Origin: Eutypella sp. D-1
Taxonomy: Eukaryota; Ascomycota; Sordariomycetes; Xylariales; Diatrypaceae
NCBI GenBank assembly: GCA_023313575.1
Contig: JAJTTP010000065.1
Span: forward strand, 1 to 12,608
Direction: 5' to 3'
Length of the DNA stretch: 12,608 nucleotides
Shown: in pieces, positions 1-6,920 of the stretch
Position numbering within the stretch: the stretch's first letter is position 1
Layout of the letters: every line of letters begins with the position of its first letter
Program-made: the position numbers and the translations under genes
The notes under the pieces: model-generated
The model's database searches: none
Told to the model about the DNA's origin: nothing
Seen by the model: the letters and a program-made list of their open reading frames with translations, nothing else

Positions 1-399
1 GGTACCTACCGTTTTGGTCAAATCAACACCCGAGATCTATCCGTGCCTACCACACCTCGGAGTCCTAAGAGGGAGAATGACGATTTTCCTCCGAAGGGTG
101 ACGCATTTTCAACCACTCTATCAGAGGGTTCAGCTGAATTCATTGCCAACTTGAATGATTCAACAACCTCTTTGAGTAAACCTTCAGCTGAAGGTTTTGG
201 CTCAAGTAGTGATGAAGATCCTCTCGGCTCTACTACTGCGAACTTGTATGTAGATAGCGTGGAATTGAGCAAGGGTCAGAATAGAAAGAATGCATCGGTG
301 AATCCCTTATCAAACCGGGAAGGTATGTTTCCTCTCTTCTTTATTACACTTTACATTGTTTTATTAAGTTTTACTAGTGAGACCTCATCTTCATCATAA
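1..399 (+). CDS. Hypothetical Ser/Thr-rich protein, 5' end outside window
   Basis: I do not recognise this protein. The frame is already open at base 1 (first residues GTYRFGQ) and ends at TAA 397-399, giving 132 codons. The first GTG is at 43 and the first in-frame ATG is late (324), so the true start is unknown or upstream. It is rich in Ser, Thr, Glu and Asp, with the short repeated element SEGSAEF / PSAEGF, and ends in a hydrophobic stretch (MFPLFFITLYIVLLSF) that could span a membrane. Codons such as CTC, GGC, ACC and CGG are far commoner than in the neighbouring intron genes. It overlaps the next frame by about 30 nt, so the two could be halves of one broken gene. Possible sources are a mitochondrial plasmid or transferred nuclear DNA; neither is demonstrated. 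Confidence 0.4.
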   Translation, partial: GTYRFGQINTRDLSVPTTPRSPKRENDDFPPKGDAFSTTLSEGSAEFIANLNDSTTSLSKPSAEGFGSSSDEDPLGSTTANLYVDSVELSKGQNRKNASVNPLSNREGMFPLFFITLYIVLLSFTSETSSSS

Positions 400-730
400 T
401 GGCGTTGAATGGCGCTATGGCCCACGACGGTTGAGCGGTAGATCGAAATCAGTTCGAGAACATCTTAAACAACGAGATTCGAAACGTTCTCCAACCCTTC
501 AAAAGATTTCATCCCAAACCATTATACGTAATCGCCCTCAAATCAAAACGCTTGCTCAAAAACTCGAAGGGGTTGTAGAGCAGCATTTGAGGGAGAACCC
601 TGGGGATTGTGTGAGAGCTAGTTCGGAGATTTCGTATTGGAAGGAATCCAGTGAGTGGGTTGTTATGGAAGATATAAAAACGAGAGTTATGGAATTCAGT
701 CTGGATTTTAGGTTTATTAGTTATACATAG
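377..730 (+). CDS. Hypothetical basic protein, possibly second half of a broken frame
   Basis: Unrecognised. The frame opens at 368 after a TAA and closes at TAG 728-730. The only early start is GTG 377; the first ATG is internal, which suggests a fragment. The product is strongly basic in its first half (RYGPRRLSGRSKSVREHLKQ) and then has a likely helical stretch (KTLAQKLEGVVEQHL). Arginine uses CGA, CGT, CGG and CGC, and all three Trp codons are TGG, unlike the TGA-rich intron genes nearby. Relative to the preceding frame it is shifted by +1, the opposite direction to the missing-T shifts seen in cox1. It ends about 60 nt before the intron catalytic core, the usual place for an intron-encoded frame. 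Function unknown. Confidence 0.35.
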   Translation: MRPHLHHNGVEWRYGPRRLSGRSKSVREHLKQRDSKRSPTLQKISSQTIIRNRPQIKTLAQKLEGVVEQHLRENPGDCVRASSEISYWKESSEWVVMEDIKTRVMEFSLDFRFISYT

Positions 731-786
731 TTGCATAATTAAGTGAGGTAATATTCACTTAGAACTCCTTTTTTTTTCAGAATATT

Positions 787-908
787 GCAGCAATACTAGT
801 GATAACGGTCAAATATATTTGTTTAGTATAGAGACCGTCGGTAGAGTAAAATATCGCAACAGACTGGGTCACTAGTGGGTATCTAAAATGATGCTTAATG
901 TACAGTCG
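787..908 (+). ncRNA. Group I intron catalytic core (cob-429)
   Basis: The core pairings can be read directly. P3 is ACTAGTGA (795-802) with TCACTAGT (869-876), 8 perfect pairs. A hairpin ACGGTC (805-810) / GACCGT (833-838) lies between its strands. P7 is GACT (862-865) with AGTC (904-907). The same layout, and an identical 18-nt stretch (891-908), occurs in the cob-619 intron at 6903-6920, so the two introns belong to one subgroup, probably ID or a relative. Confidence 0.75.
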
Positions 909-1008
909 GAGTCTTTTCTCAACATAAAATTAATATCTTGCTACATTGAGACAGAAGGCTTTATACTAAATTATAATTATTTTTATAATATAAGCATAAA
1001 GTACGAGG

Positions 1009-1058
1009 TTTACTTAATTTAAACATGAAAAAGCTAGTTTTTAGCTATATTAAGTAAA
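1009..1058 (+). repeat. Hairpin near the 3' end of intron 429
   Basis: TTTACTTAA (1009-1017) pairs perfectly with TTAAGTAAA (1050-1058), and an inner AGCTA / TAGCT stem lies in the loop. It sits between the P7 S strand and the 3' splice site at 1069, where P9-type peripheral stems are expected. Confidence 0.55.
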
Positions 1059-1069
1059 TTAAAGACTTG

Positions 1070-1077
1070 GCTACAGT
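1070..1077 (+). CDS. cob: cob micro-exon (8 nt), cytochrome b residues A-T-V(part)
   Basis: GCTACAGT encodes Ala-Thr and two bases of Val, and joins to T-ATT-ACT at 2845 to give the conserved A-T-V-I-T-N of cytochrome b. The 3' boundary is supported by an internal guide at 1088-1101 that is complementary to the last 7 exon bases and the first 7 of the next exon, with the expected T.G wobble at the splice site. The 5' boundary is inferred. The base before GCT is the G expected at a group I intron end, and the upstream codons (GAC TTG) do not fit the invariant W-G that should precede A-T-V. The rest of the 5' cob coding sequence lies before the window. Confidence 0.75.
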
Positions 1078-1087
1078 TGAACAGCGA

Positions 1088-1101
1088 AGTAATAGCTGTA
1101 G
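1088..1101 (+). promoter_or_regulatory. Internal guide sequence of intron 437 (P1 and P10)
   Basis: GCTGTAG (1095-1101) pairs with the 5' exon end CTACAGT (1071-1077), with G1095.T1077 as the splice-site wobble. The adjoining AGTAATA (1088-1094) pairs with all seven first bases of the 3' exon, TATTACT (2845-2851). The guide is therefore complementary to 14 nt of the spliced cob message and fixes both splice sites. Confidence 0.9.
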
Positions 1102-1106
1102 TAAAA

Positions 1107-1278
1107 CACCACTATATGCTGGAAACTCTTATATGGAATAAGACAATCAGCAGGAAACCAAAGTAATTTAAATAATTATGAGTGGGATCTTCAGAGACTT
1201 TACGTGGTGCATTCTTTATTTCTCTCATCTTAAAGTGTCGCTTTGAGATAAAATAAGCGAAGAATGAAGATATAGTCC
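1107..1278 (+). ncRNA. Group I intron catalytic core (cob-437)
   Basis: P3 is CACCAC (1107-1112) with GTGGTG (1204-1209). The classic junction segments TGCTGGAAACTC (from 1118) and GACAATCAGCAGGAAACC (from 1142) form the P4-P6 region. P7 is GACT (1196-1199) with AGTC (1274-1277). P8 is CATTCTT (1210-1216) with AAGAATG (1260-1266). These segments match the familiar IB-type core; subgroup is by recognition only. Confidence 0.88.
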
Positions 1279-1373
1279 AATACATTAAAGAAATTTAATG
1301 ATATGGAGAGTCGCGCCTCCACCTTAAAGGTAAATTTTTCAATCATCTAAAGGAACTAACTGCCATAGTTTAA

Positions 1374-2810
1374 TGGTTAATTATAATAGATGATTGGGTT
1401 TCTTTTTATGCTAAAACAAAGGTTTATTGTATTACTTTTTTAATATCACTTTTTATACCTAAATATTTTCAAATTTATTTCACAAATTATTCGCTACAAG
1501 GTCGCCCTAATAGTGGAAAAAATGTGGTATTGGAAGGTGTCCATAAAGAAATACTCAAATCACGTCCTGAGTTTATTGAGTGGTTTGTAGGCCTCTGTGA
1601 AGCAGAGTCTAATTTTTTGATAAGAATAAGAAAAAATGAAAAAGGAGCAGTGTCAGGTTTTGAATTCGTATTTAGAATTTATTTACATCGAGATGATAGA
1701 AAAACTTTAGAATTCATAAAAAATACTTTAGGCTGCGGGAGATTAAATGCCGAAAGAGAGGTTTTAGTTTTTACAATATCTCAACTAAGCGATATTGAAT
1801 CCGTATTGATTCCTATATTTGAAAAATTTCCGTTAAACACTACCAAATATTTGGATTATTTAGATTTTAAAAAAGCTTTTTTTATGTTTAAATCTCTGCG
1901 TAGCCTAAAGAATAATGAGTTAAGTTTACTAGAGATTAATTCAAGTATTATTGAGTTAAAGGATGGTATGAATACTAAAAGAATGAATTTTTCTTTACCT
2001 GATTATCATAGCGTGAGAATTACAGGTAACTATTTAATAGGTTTATTAGAAGGAGATGGGTCATTTTATTTAAATAAACACGATTTGTCTGTACGTGTTT
2101 CACTTGTTACTACTACAGTAAATAGAATAGTTTTAGAGAGAATTCGTGAATTTATTTTAAGCTTATTGGATGAACATTCTTATTTACTCGGTAGTACTAC
2201 TAAACTAATCAGCATTAATGATAAAAAGGTAGTAAAAAATAATCAAAAACCTTTCTCTATTTTAGAAATCTCACAAATAGATTTTATTTGTAATATATTA
2301 ATACCTTATTTTGATAGTATAGAATTTAGAACTAAAAAATTCCAGGATTATCTGGATTTTAAAACCATAGCTTTTTTAATATTAGAAGGTAAATATTTAA
2401 CTGATAAGGGTAAAGAGTTAATTATTAAATTAGGTAATACTATGAATAATAATAGATTATCTACTAATTCTAATCCTGTAGTTTTAGATGAAACCTTTAA
2501 ATCAGTGTTAAGTAATTTAATTAAATCAGAACCTTTAATACATATAGATTCTGAAGGTAGAGCTATGATAATATCGAATAAAAAATACATTCGATCTACT
2601 TATATTATAAAAGTTTATTTTTTAAACGGTTCTTTTAATTATTTTACTAATGGAATTTCATGTGCTAAATTCTTACATATTAGTGATAATACTGTAACTC
2701 AACGTTTAAATGATGGTAAACCTGTAAAAAATAAAGAAGGGCTGGTAGTGGCTCAATGTATAAAAAGAATAAAAGTTTACTCTTCTTTAAAATCAAATTC
2801 TTATAAATAG
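1374..2810 (+). CDS. LAGLIDADG homing endonuclease with C-terminal HTH, intron 437
   Basis: Double-motif LAGLIDADG protein that would cut intronless cob alleles and may assist splicing. Motif 1 is FVGLCEAESNF (about 1578-1612), with Glu in place of the usual second Asp; motif 2 is LIGLLEGDGSF (about 2034-2066). Two similar folds of about 150 residues follow the motifs. The C-terminus (SCAKFLHISDNTVTQRLNDG, about 2658-2717) looks like a NUMOD1-type helix-turn-helix DNA-binding module. The frame opens at TGG 1374 and ends at TAG 2808-2810 (478 codons). It has no ATG near the 5' end, so the start could be GTG 1524 or an ATA/ATT/TTA codon at 1377-1386. An N-terminal hydrophobic segment (ITFLISLFIPKYFQIYF) precedes the nuclease. 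It is separated from the upstream exon by the catalytic core. The frame is intact. Confidence 0.88.
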   Translation, partial: WLIIIDDWVSFYAKTKVYCITFLISLFIPKYFQIYFTNYSLQGRPNSGKNVVLEGVHKEILKSRPEFIEWFVGLCEAESNFLIRIRKNEKGAVSGFEFVFRIYLHRDDRKTLEFIKNTLGCGRLNAEREVLVFTISQLSDIESVLIPIFEKFPLNTTKYLDYLDFKKAFFMFKSLRSLKNNELSLLEINSSIIELKDGMNTKRMNFSLPDYHSVRITGNYLIGLLEGDGSFYLNKHDLSVRVSLVTTTVNRIVLERIREFILSLLDEHSYLLGSTTKLISINDKKVVKNNQKPFSILEISQIDFICNILIPYFDSIEFRTKKFQDYLDFKTIAFLILEGKYLTDKGKELIIKLGNTMNNNRLSTNSNPVVLDETFKSVLSNLIKSEPLIHIDSEGRAMIISNKKYIRSTYIIKVYFLNGSFNYFTNGISCAKFLHISDNTVTQRLNDGKPVKNKEGLVVAQCIKRIKVYSSLKSNSYK

Positions 2811-2844
2811 ACGACTGCCTAAGAACCGCCATTGGTTAATTTTG

Positions 2845-2897
2845 TATTACTAACCTTATTAGTGCTATTCCTTGAATAGGGCAGGACATAGTTGAGT
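2845..2897 (+). CDS. cob: cob exon, cytochrome b V-I-T-N to D-I-V-E-F
   Basis: This 53-nt exon reads ITNLISAIPWIGQDIVEF, a hallmark stretch of cytochrome b around the quinol-oxidation (Qo) side, with Trp encoded by TGA. It begins in phase after GT of the 8-nt exon and ends one base into the Phe codon (gag T). Cytochrome b is the membrane-embedded haem-carrying subunit of respiratory complex III. The 5' boundary is fixed by P10 pairing; the 3' boundary follows from in-frame joining with 4168 plus the T/G rule. Confidence 0.93.
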
Positions 2898-3838
2898 TCA
2901 TAAACTTTATTATTAATTTATGTTTAGGTATTCTTATTTTATTTTTTATAGACAAATATTTATTATATTCAAGAGTTTTTACCAAGGAAGCTTCTTTACC
3001 TACAATAGGGGTTGTTCATAAGAATGCGTTGAAAAAAGGTAATAAATCTTTAAGATTGGATAAAAAAGATTATATTTCAATTCCTTCATCTTTTTTAGCC
3101 TTTTTAGTTGGATTGATTGATGGGGACGGATATATCCAGATAAGTAAAACACCAAAAGGATTTATAACCATGAAATTAGTTTTATCTCTTCATTTAGAAG
3201 ATATTTCTACTTTAGAATATATTCATTCTGTTTTAAAGTTAGGTAAAATAAATATATATAAAGATTTAAGAAGCCCTACTTGCAAATTAGTAATTAATAA
3301 AACTGATTTACAAGAAGTATTGTTTCCATTATTTATATATAATAAAATCTTTTTTTTAACTAATACTAGAATAGATCAGTTTAATTTAGCTATATATATC
3401 TTGAAAAATGATCTAAAATTATATAGTGAAATTCCTAGTATTAATAATATACCTGCTGTTTTTGAAATACCTAAAAATCCATTTGATTATACATTATTAT
3501 ATTTTTTTAAAAATTGAATTGTAGGATTCACCTGTTCAGAAGGTTCATTCTTTATTAAATGTAATAATGATGGTTGTTTTCAATTGAAACAACGAATACA
3601 TTCCAATTTATTTGAGGCTTTTAAACTAATTTTTGATACAAGTAGAAAGATAGGTACAACTGACAACTATAATCAATTTGGTGTCAGTTCTAAATCTGAT
3701 ATACAAAAAGTTATAAATTTTTTCTCGTTTTCTGGCTTACACCCTCTAATCGGGTTAAAATATATACAATATATTCAATGATTAAATAACTTGCGTGAAA
3801 GCTCACGTTATAGTAAATTAAATTACCCTCAAAAATAA
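2898..3838 (+). CDS. LAGLIDADG homing endonuclease/maturase, intron 490
   Basis: The frame continues without a stop from the upstream cob exon and ends at TAA 3836-3838, the usual arrangement in which the protein is cut from a cob-intron fusion. Motif 1 is FLVGLIDGDGYIQ (about 3094-3132), with both acidic catalytic positions present. Motif 2 is IVGFTCSEGSFF (from about 3518), where the position expected to be the acid reads Glu. TGA at 3515 and 3779 must be Trp for the frame to be whole, which supports code 4. It is clearly related to the endonuclease of the next intron (4590-5501): both share SFLAFLVG.IDGDGYI, an STLEYI segment and an FFLT..RI..+N block. There is a TTG at 3029 if an internal start is used. 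No frameshift is seen. Confidence 0.9.
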
Positions 3839-3879
3839 ATTAATATTGTGGATAGTTTGTCGTAACCTAAATATAAATT

Positions 3880-4112
3880 AATAATCGCAGTGGGCTCCTT
3901 AATAATAAATTTATTAGAGGCATAATGGGGAAAATTACAAGGACATTTAATAAAAAACAATCCACCGATATATTAAATTATTTGTAGCGGAACTTAATTC
4001 GGTATATAAAAAGGGATTAAGAACGTTCAACGACTAATGAGTGAGTTATACCAACAATAAGCTCAACACGATATCCCCAAAATCTTCGTTAGGAAGATTT
4101 AAGAAATAGTCT
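3880..4112 (+). ncRNA. Group I intron catalytic core (cob-490)
   Basis: P7 is GACTA (4032-4036, inside GTTCAACGACTA) with TAGTC (4107-4111). A P8-like hairpin AATCTT / AAGATT spans 4081-4099. The stretch GGGGAAAATTACAAGGAC at about 3925 resembles the P4-P6 junction region. Core limits are approximate, and P3 was not fully traced. Confidence 0.7.
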
Positions 4113-4167
4113 AAGACATCTCAAAAAGGTGTAAAGTATAAATTAAACATTATACGTATAAGATAAG

Positions 4168-4239
4168 TCATTTGAGGTGGATTCTCTGTTAATAATGCCA
4201 CTTTAAATAGATTCTTTGCTTTACACTTTTTATTACCTT
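4168..4239 (+). CDS. cob: cob exon, cytochrome b I-W-G-G-F to L-L-P-F
   Basis: This 72-nt exon reads [20 protein letters not shown], then LLP, and is a near-invariant piece of cytochrome b; the His of ALHF is a haem ligand in the family. It completes the Phe codon opened at 2897, and ends one base into the next Phe codon (cct T). The 3' boundary is supported by P1 pairing with the following intron. TGA encodes the Trp. Confidence 0.93.
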
Positions 4240-4550
4240 ATTGCTAAGATATGGGGTATAAAAATTTACCTAATTGCTTGAAAGACTATAGAATATTATT
4301 TTTGAAATAGTTAAAAAACTATATGTTAATAAGCAGCAAAGTATACTAAAAATTTATTCTACGTTTAATTAAAGTTTCTTATATACTTAATATAATAACT
4401 AAATAGCTGTAAATTGGTCGCTTCGCATAAAAGCCAGATATATCTATTTTCATATTAATTAGATAATTAGGTTAATTTTAAGTATATAGGTTCAACGACT
4501 ATACGGTAAAGTAAAATATAACAAGTATATTTATAATAAATAGTCTAAAC
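4240..4550 (+). ncRNA. Group I intron P1 and catalytic core (cob-562)
   Basis: P1 pairs exon TACCTT (4234-4239) with GGGGTA (about 4253-4258), with G.T at the splice site. Junction segments AATTGCTTGAAAGACTA (about 4272) and AATAAGCAGCAAAG (about 4328) resemble IB-type P4-P5 and J6 sequences. P7 is GACTA (4497-4501) with TAGTC (4541-4545). Confidence 0.75.
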
Positions 4551-4589
4551 ATTGTCGTGAGATAATGATAGTATATCGTTTCTAGGTTA

Positions 4590-5501
4590 ATGGATATACT
4601 TTATAATAATGTTGTATGTTTTATCATTCCTGAATTAGTGGCAGAATTTAATAATTTAAAAACTAAAACTTACGATTATTGAGTTAAAAAAATAGAATTA
4701 ACTAAAACTTCTGTTACTAATAAAAGGGAATTAATACATCCTAATGTGGATGTTAGCTTTTTAGCTTTTTTAGTTGGTGTTATTGATGGTGATGGTTATA
4801 TCTTTGCTAGAAGAAGATCTAATGGATATATAGAGTTTAATTTGGTTATAGCTCTTCATAATAGAGATTTGTCTACTCTAGAGTATATATTAGGTAAATT
4901 ACATTGCGGGTCTATTGTTAAAGTAGATAATGACAGCAGTAAGTTTGTTTTATATTATTACGAATTAAAGCATGTGTTGGTACCTTTATTGTTAAAACAT
5001 AATTTATTTTTCTTAACCGATAATAGAATAAAACAATACAATTTACTTTTGTATACTTTAGAAAATAATCTTAAAAAGTGAGAGTTACTACCCGAAGTTA
5101 TACCTAACTACAGCCCTTTTGTTTTTAACAACCCTGTTGATATTTTGTCAAAGGTCTGATACTTTAACAATTGATTGGTTGGTTTTGTAGTGGCAGAAGG
5201 TTCATTTTTCGTACAAGCCAATAAAGAAATAGGGTTCAGTATTAGTCAGAAGGGAAATAGTATTTTAATGAAAGCTATCTATCTTTTGTTTGAACCAAGT
5301 AGAAAAATATATTATTCAGAGAAGAATAATGCATATCTAGTTCGAATGGCAGCAGTTAAAGATATCCAAAAGGTTATTAACTTTTTTTCATTTGAAAATC
5401 ATTACCCATTAATAGGTTACAAAAAAGAATCTTATTTAACTTGGTTAAATAATCTTAAGGAATCAGACAGATACAAAAAACTAAATTTTCCTCAAGATTA
5501 G
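4590..5501 (+). CDS. LAGLIDADG homing endonuclease, intron 562
   Basis: 303-residue double-motif endonuclease. It starts at ATG 4590 (frame open from 4572 after TAG) and ends at TAG 5499-5501; TGA at 4680, 5079, 5148 and 5163 are read as Trp. Motif 1 is FLVGVIDGDGYIF (about 4761-4799) and motif 2 is LVGFVVAEGSFF (about 5172-5207). The N-terminal 50 residues are a leader without a recognisable domain. Its closest relative in the window is the intron 490 protein, with similar spacing and a matching C-terminal YPLIGYK / HPLIGLK block. Unlike that protein it is not fused to an exon and must have its own initiation. The frame is intact, consistent with an active or recently active endonuclease. 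Confidence 0.9.
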
Positions 5502-5941
5502 TATATAATAGTGAATAAGTGTTCTCAGTTTTATAATAATACTTCTTCTTGTAGTAAAAAAGAGTGCCTTCGTATAGCTTGGCTTATATTTCTTTTAAAG
5601 GGGTGCATACTCTGGTTTGTCGTTATTAAGTACTACTAGACTATGTCAAAATCATCTTTATTTTTGAATAAAAAGTTAAGTTTATTTTTCTTTACTACTA
5701 AAATTAGCAGTTTGTATCATAATAAAGGTAAACTTTGTTGTTTCCTTTTGTTGTGGGATAACTTACTTCACATATGCAAGAAGGAGGCATACTTCGTCGT
5801 GATGAGGTTAAAACAAAATTGCAATGCCTCTATTTAAATAGATGGATATAGATATCTTTATGCATTAATATATCTTTATTAATATATTTTGGTATTCTAT
5901 TTACTTACATACAAATTTATTATTATAATTTAATATAATTG
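5502..5941 (+). other. 3' tail of intron 562, no gene
   Basis: No supported coding region. An inverted pair GAGGCAT (5784-5790) / ATGCCTC (5824-5830) forms a 33-nt-loop hairpin, and AGAGT (5561-5565) can pair with ACTCT (5609-5613) flanking a G+C-richer loop. The last 110 nt are AT-only to AT-rich up to the splice site. These could be P9-type extensions or the scar of a former insertion; I cannot tell which. Confidence 0.5.
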
Positions 5942-5998
5942 TCGTTTTAGCAGCATTAGCATTAATGCACTTAATAGGACTCCATGACACTGCAGGGT
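5942..5998 (+). CDS. cob: cob exon, cytochrome b V-L-A-A-L to D-T-A-G
   Basis: This 57-nt exon reads VLAALALMHLIGLHDTAG, including the second conserved His region of cytochrome b, and completes the Phe codon opened at 4239. The 3' boundary is set at T5998 because AGGGTC (5994-5999) pairs with GGCCCT (6010-6015) with a T.G at the splice base. Cutting two bases later (6000) gives the same protein and is the alternative. Confidence 0.92.
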
Positions 5999-6687
5999 CT
6001 TCGTTATTTGGCCCTAAATTTCTATATATGAAAGCTCTTTCATCTCTTAAGACGACCTTGGCTTTTATATTACCTAATTTTAAACCCAATACGCGAATTG
6101 GTCCTCACAATGAGGAGGTTATCTCTGTTATAGTAGGTTCATTATTAGGGGATGGATACGCTGAGAGATTGCAAAACGGAGGTGTAAGAGTAAGATTTAG
6201 ACAGCAAGTAAAGCATAAGGAGTATATATTCTGGCTACATGGTTTTTTATATGAAAGGGGTTATTGTACTAAAAACTTACCTGTTCTTTTTGAGCAAAAA
6301 TATGGGGATAAAACATATCAAGCATATCGTTTTGGTACCCTAGGGTTTTCAAGTTGAATGTGATTATATAAATTGTTTTACACTAATCATAAGGTCAAAG
6401 TTGTACCTAAGAACATTTCTGAGTTATTAACACCTTTGGCGTTAGCCATTTGAATAATGGATGATGGTACTTGAAAACCTGGTGTGAGAATAGCTACTAA
6501 CTGTTTTACAAAAGAGGAGGTAGAACTTTTGTCATTAGCCTTAGATTCAAAGTTTAATTTAAAAAGTAGCTTGCATAAAAATAATAGTAATTATCAATTG
6601 TATATTAAACAAGAATCTCTCCCTTTATTCAGAAAATTAGTGTTGCCATATATGGTACCTAGTATGCATTACAAGTTAGGATTATAA
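5999..6687 (+). CDS. LAGLIDADG_2-type homing endonuclease, intron 619
   Basis: About 230 residues, continuous with the upstream cob exon and ending at TAA 6685-6687. Motif 1 is IVGSLLGDGYAE (about 6130-6165) and motif 2 is LAIWIMDDGTWK (about 6442-6477). Between them are a basic stretch with RVRFRQQVKHKEYIFWLHGF and a KTYQAYRFGTLGF segment typical of the compact LAGLIDADG_2 family found in fungal cob, rnl and algal introns. TGA codons at 6355, 6361, 6451 and 6469 are Trp. Both motif acids are present and no frameshift is seen, so it could be an active endonuclease. It belongs to a different LAGLIDADG lineage from the proteins of introns 437, 490 and 562. Confidence 0.92.
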
Positions 6688-6783
6688 CATATATATAAGT
6701 AGTTGTGAGATTCAAGGTTGAATCTCTAAGTTTCCGGGAGGAACTTAAATCGTAATATCTGAACGATATTTTGGTTTAGCAAT

Positions 6784-6920
6784 GCCGGGTGAATACGGTC
6801 AAAGATTAATATATTTAACACAAGACCGTCGGGCATATTAATCCTTACTTTGTCTAAAATATGGTCGCTACAGACTGGACCACCGGTGGTATTCTTTATA
6901 GAATGCTTAATGTACAGTCG
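6784..6920 (+). ncRNA. Group I intron catalytic core (cob-619)
   Basis: P7 is GACT (6873-6876) with AGTC (6916-6919). P8 is ATTCT / AGAAT (6891-6904). A hairpin ACGGTC (6795-6800) / GACCGT (6824-6829) precedes them, and CCGGGTG (6785-6791) pairs with CACCGG as P3 with one bulge. It shares the 18-nt segment 6903-6920 exactly with intron 429 (891-908). Confidence 0.8.

Larger units (their letters stand above)
1..1069 (+). mobile_element. Group I intron of cob (position ~429), 3' part
   Basis: This is the 3' portion of an intron whose 5' exon lies before the window. Its catalytic core sits at about 787-908. The last base is the G expected at a group I 3' splice site (1069), directly before an 8-nt exon encoding A-T and the first two bases of V. 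The preceding cob residues (LWG) are not in the window, so they must be upstream. Bases 1-730 are GC-richer than the rest (I count 32 G+C in the first 60) and hold two unrecognised reading frames instead of a recognisable endonuclease. Position 429 is inferred by counting 8 nt back from the next junction, taken as 437 in S. cerevisiae numbering recalled from memory. Confidence 0.8.
1078..2844 (+). mobile_element. Group I intron of cob (position ~437), complete
   Basis: The intron runs from TGAACAGCG after exon base T1077 to G2844, and the flanking exons join in frame as A-T-V-I-T-N. The core resembles subgroup IB and is compact (1095-1278). The endonuclease frame lies entirely 3' of the core (1374-2810), ending 34 nt before the 3' splice site, so it occupies P9-side periphery rather than being fused to the upstream exon. 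Between core and frame (1279-1373) I see no gene. Confidence 0.88.
2898..4167 (+). mobile_element. Group I intron of cob (position ~490), complete
   Basis: The upstream exon ends in T2897 and the intron ends in G4167; joining gives V-E-F-I-W-G-G-F in frame. The 5' two thirds is an endonuclease frame fused to the upstream exon, and the 3' third (about 3840-4167) is the RNA core. I could not find a convincing P1 guide for this intron, so the exact splice bases rest on reading frame and the T/G rule. Confidence 0.85.
4240..5941 (+). mobile_element. Group I intron of cob (position ~562), complete
   Basis: The upstream exon ends in T4239 and the intron ends in G5941; joining gives L-P-F-V-L-A-A-L in frame. 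The RNA core comes first (4240-4550), then a free-standing endonuclease frame (4590-5501), then a 440-nt tail without a gene. Having the frame 3' of the core matches intron 437 and differs from introns 490 and 619. Confidence 0.85.

Noticed and set aside
18..272. - strand frame of 84 codons in the 5' island
   Set aside because: No ATG-supported homology; the + strand frame over the same bases is longer and continues past the window edge. Neither is proven, but the - strand one has no added support.
509..736. - strand frame of 75 codons
   Set aside because: Overlaps the + strand basic frame; no recognisable domain and all other genes are on the + strand.
2348..2590. - strand frame of 80 codons
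   Set aside because: Antisense to the well-supported intron 437 endonuclease.
3517..5163. Apparent stops (TGA) that would split the endonuclease genes into many small genes
   Set aside because: TGA falls at Trp positions in conserved cob residues (for example I-P-W-I-G, W-G-G-F, P-E-W-Y), so code 4 applies and these frames are continuous.
5600..5645. A second group I core in the intron 562 tail (GTCGTTATTAAGTACTACTAGACT)
   Set aside because: It resembles P7 strands superficially, but no P3/P4-P6 partners were found and the core at 4240-4550 is already complete.
5643..5837. 64-codon + frame in the tail of intron 562
   Set aside because: Low-complexity Lys/Phe/Leu product without motif, in an AT-rich intron tail that also holds a hairpin; most likely chance.
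5901..6089. - strand frame of 62 codons
   Set aside because: Antisense across a cob exon and the start of the intron 619 endonuclease.
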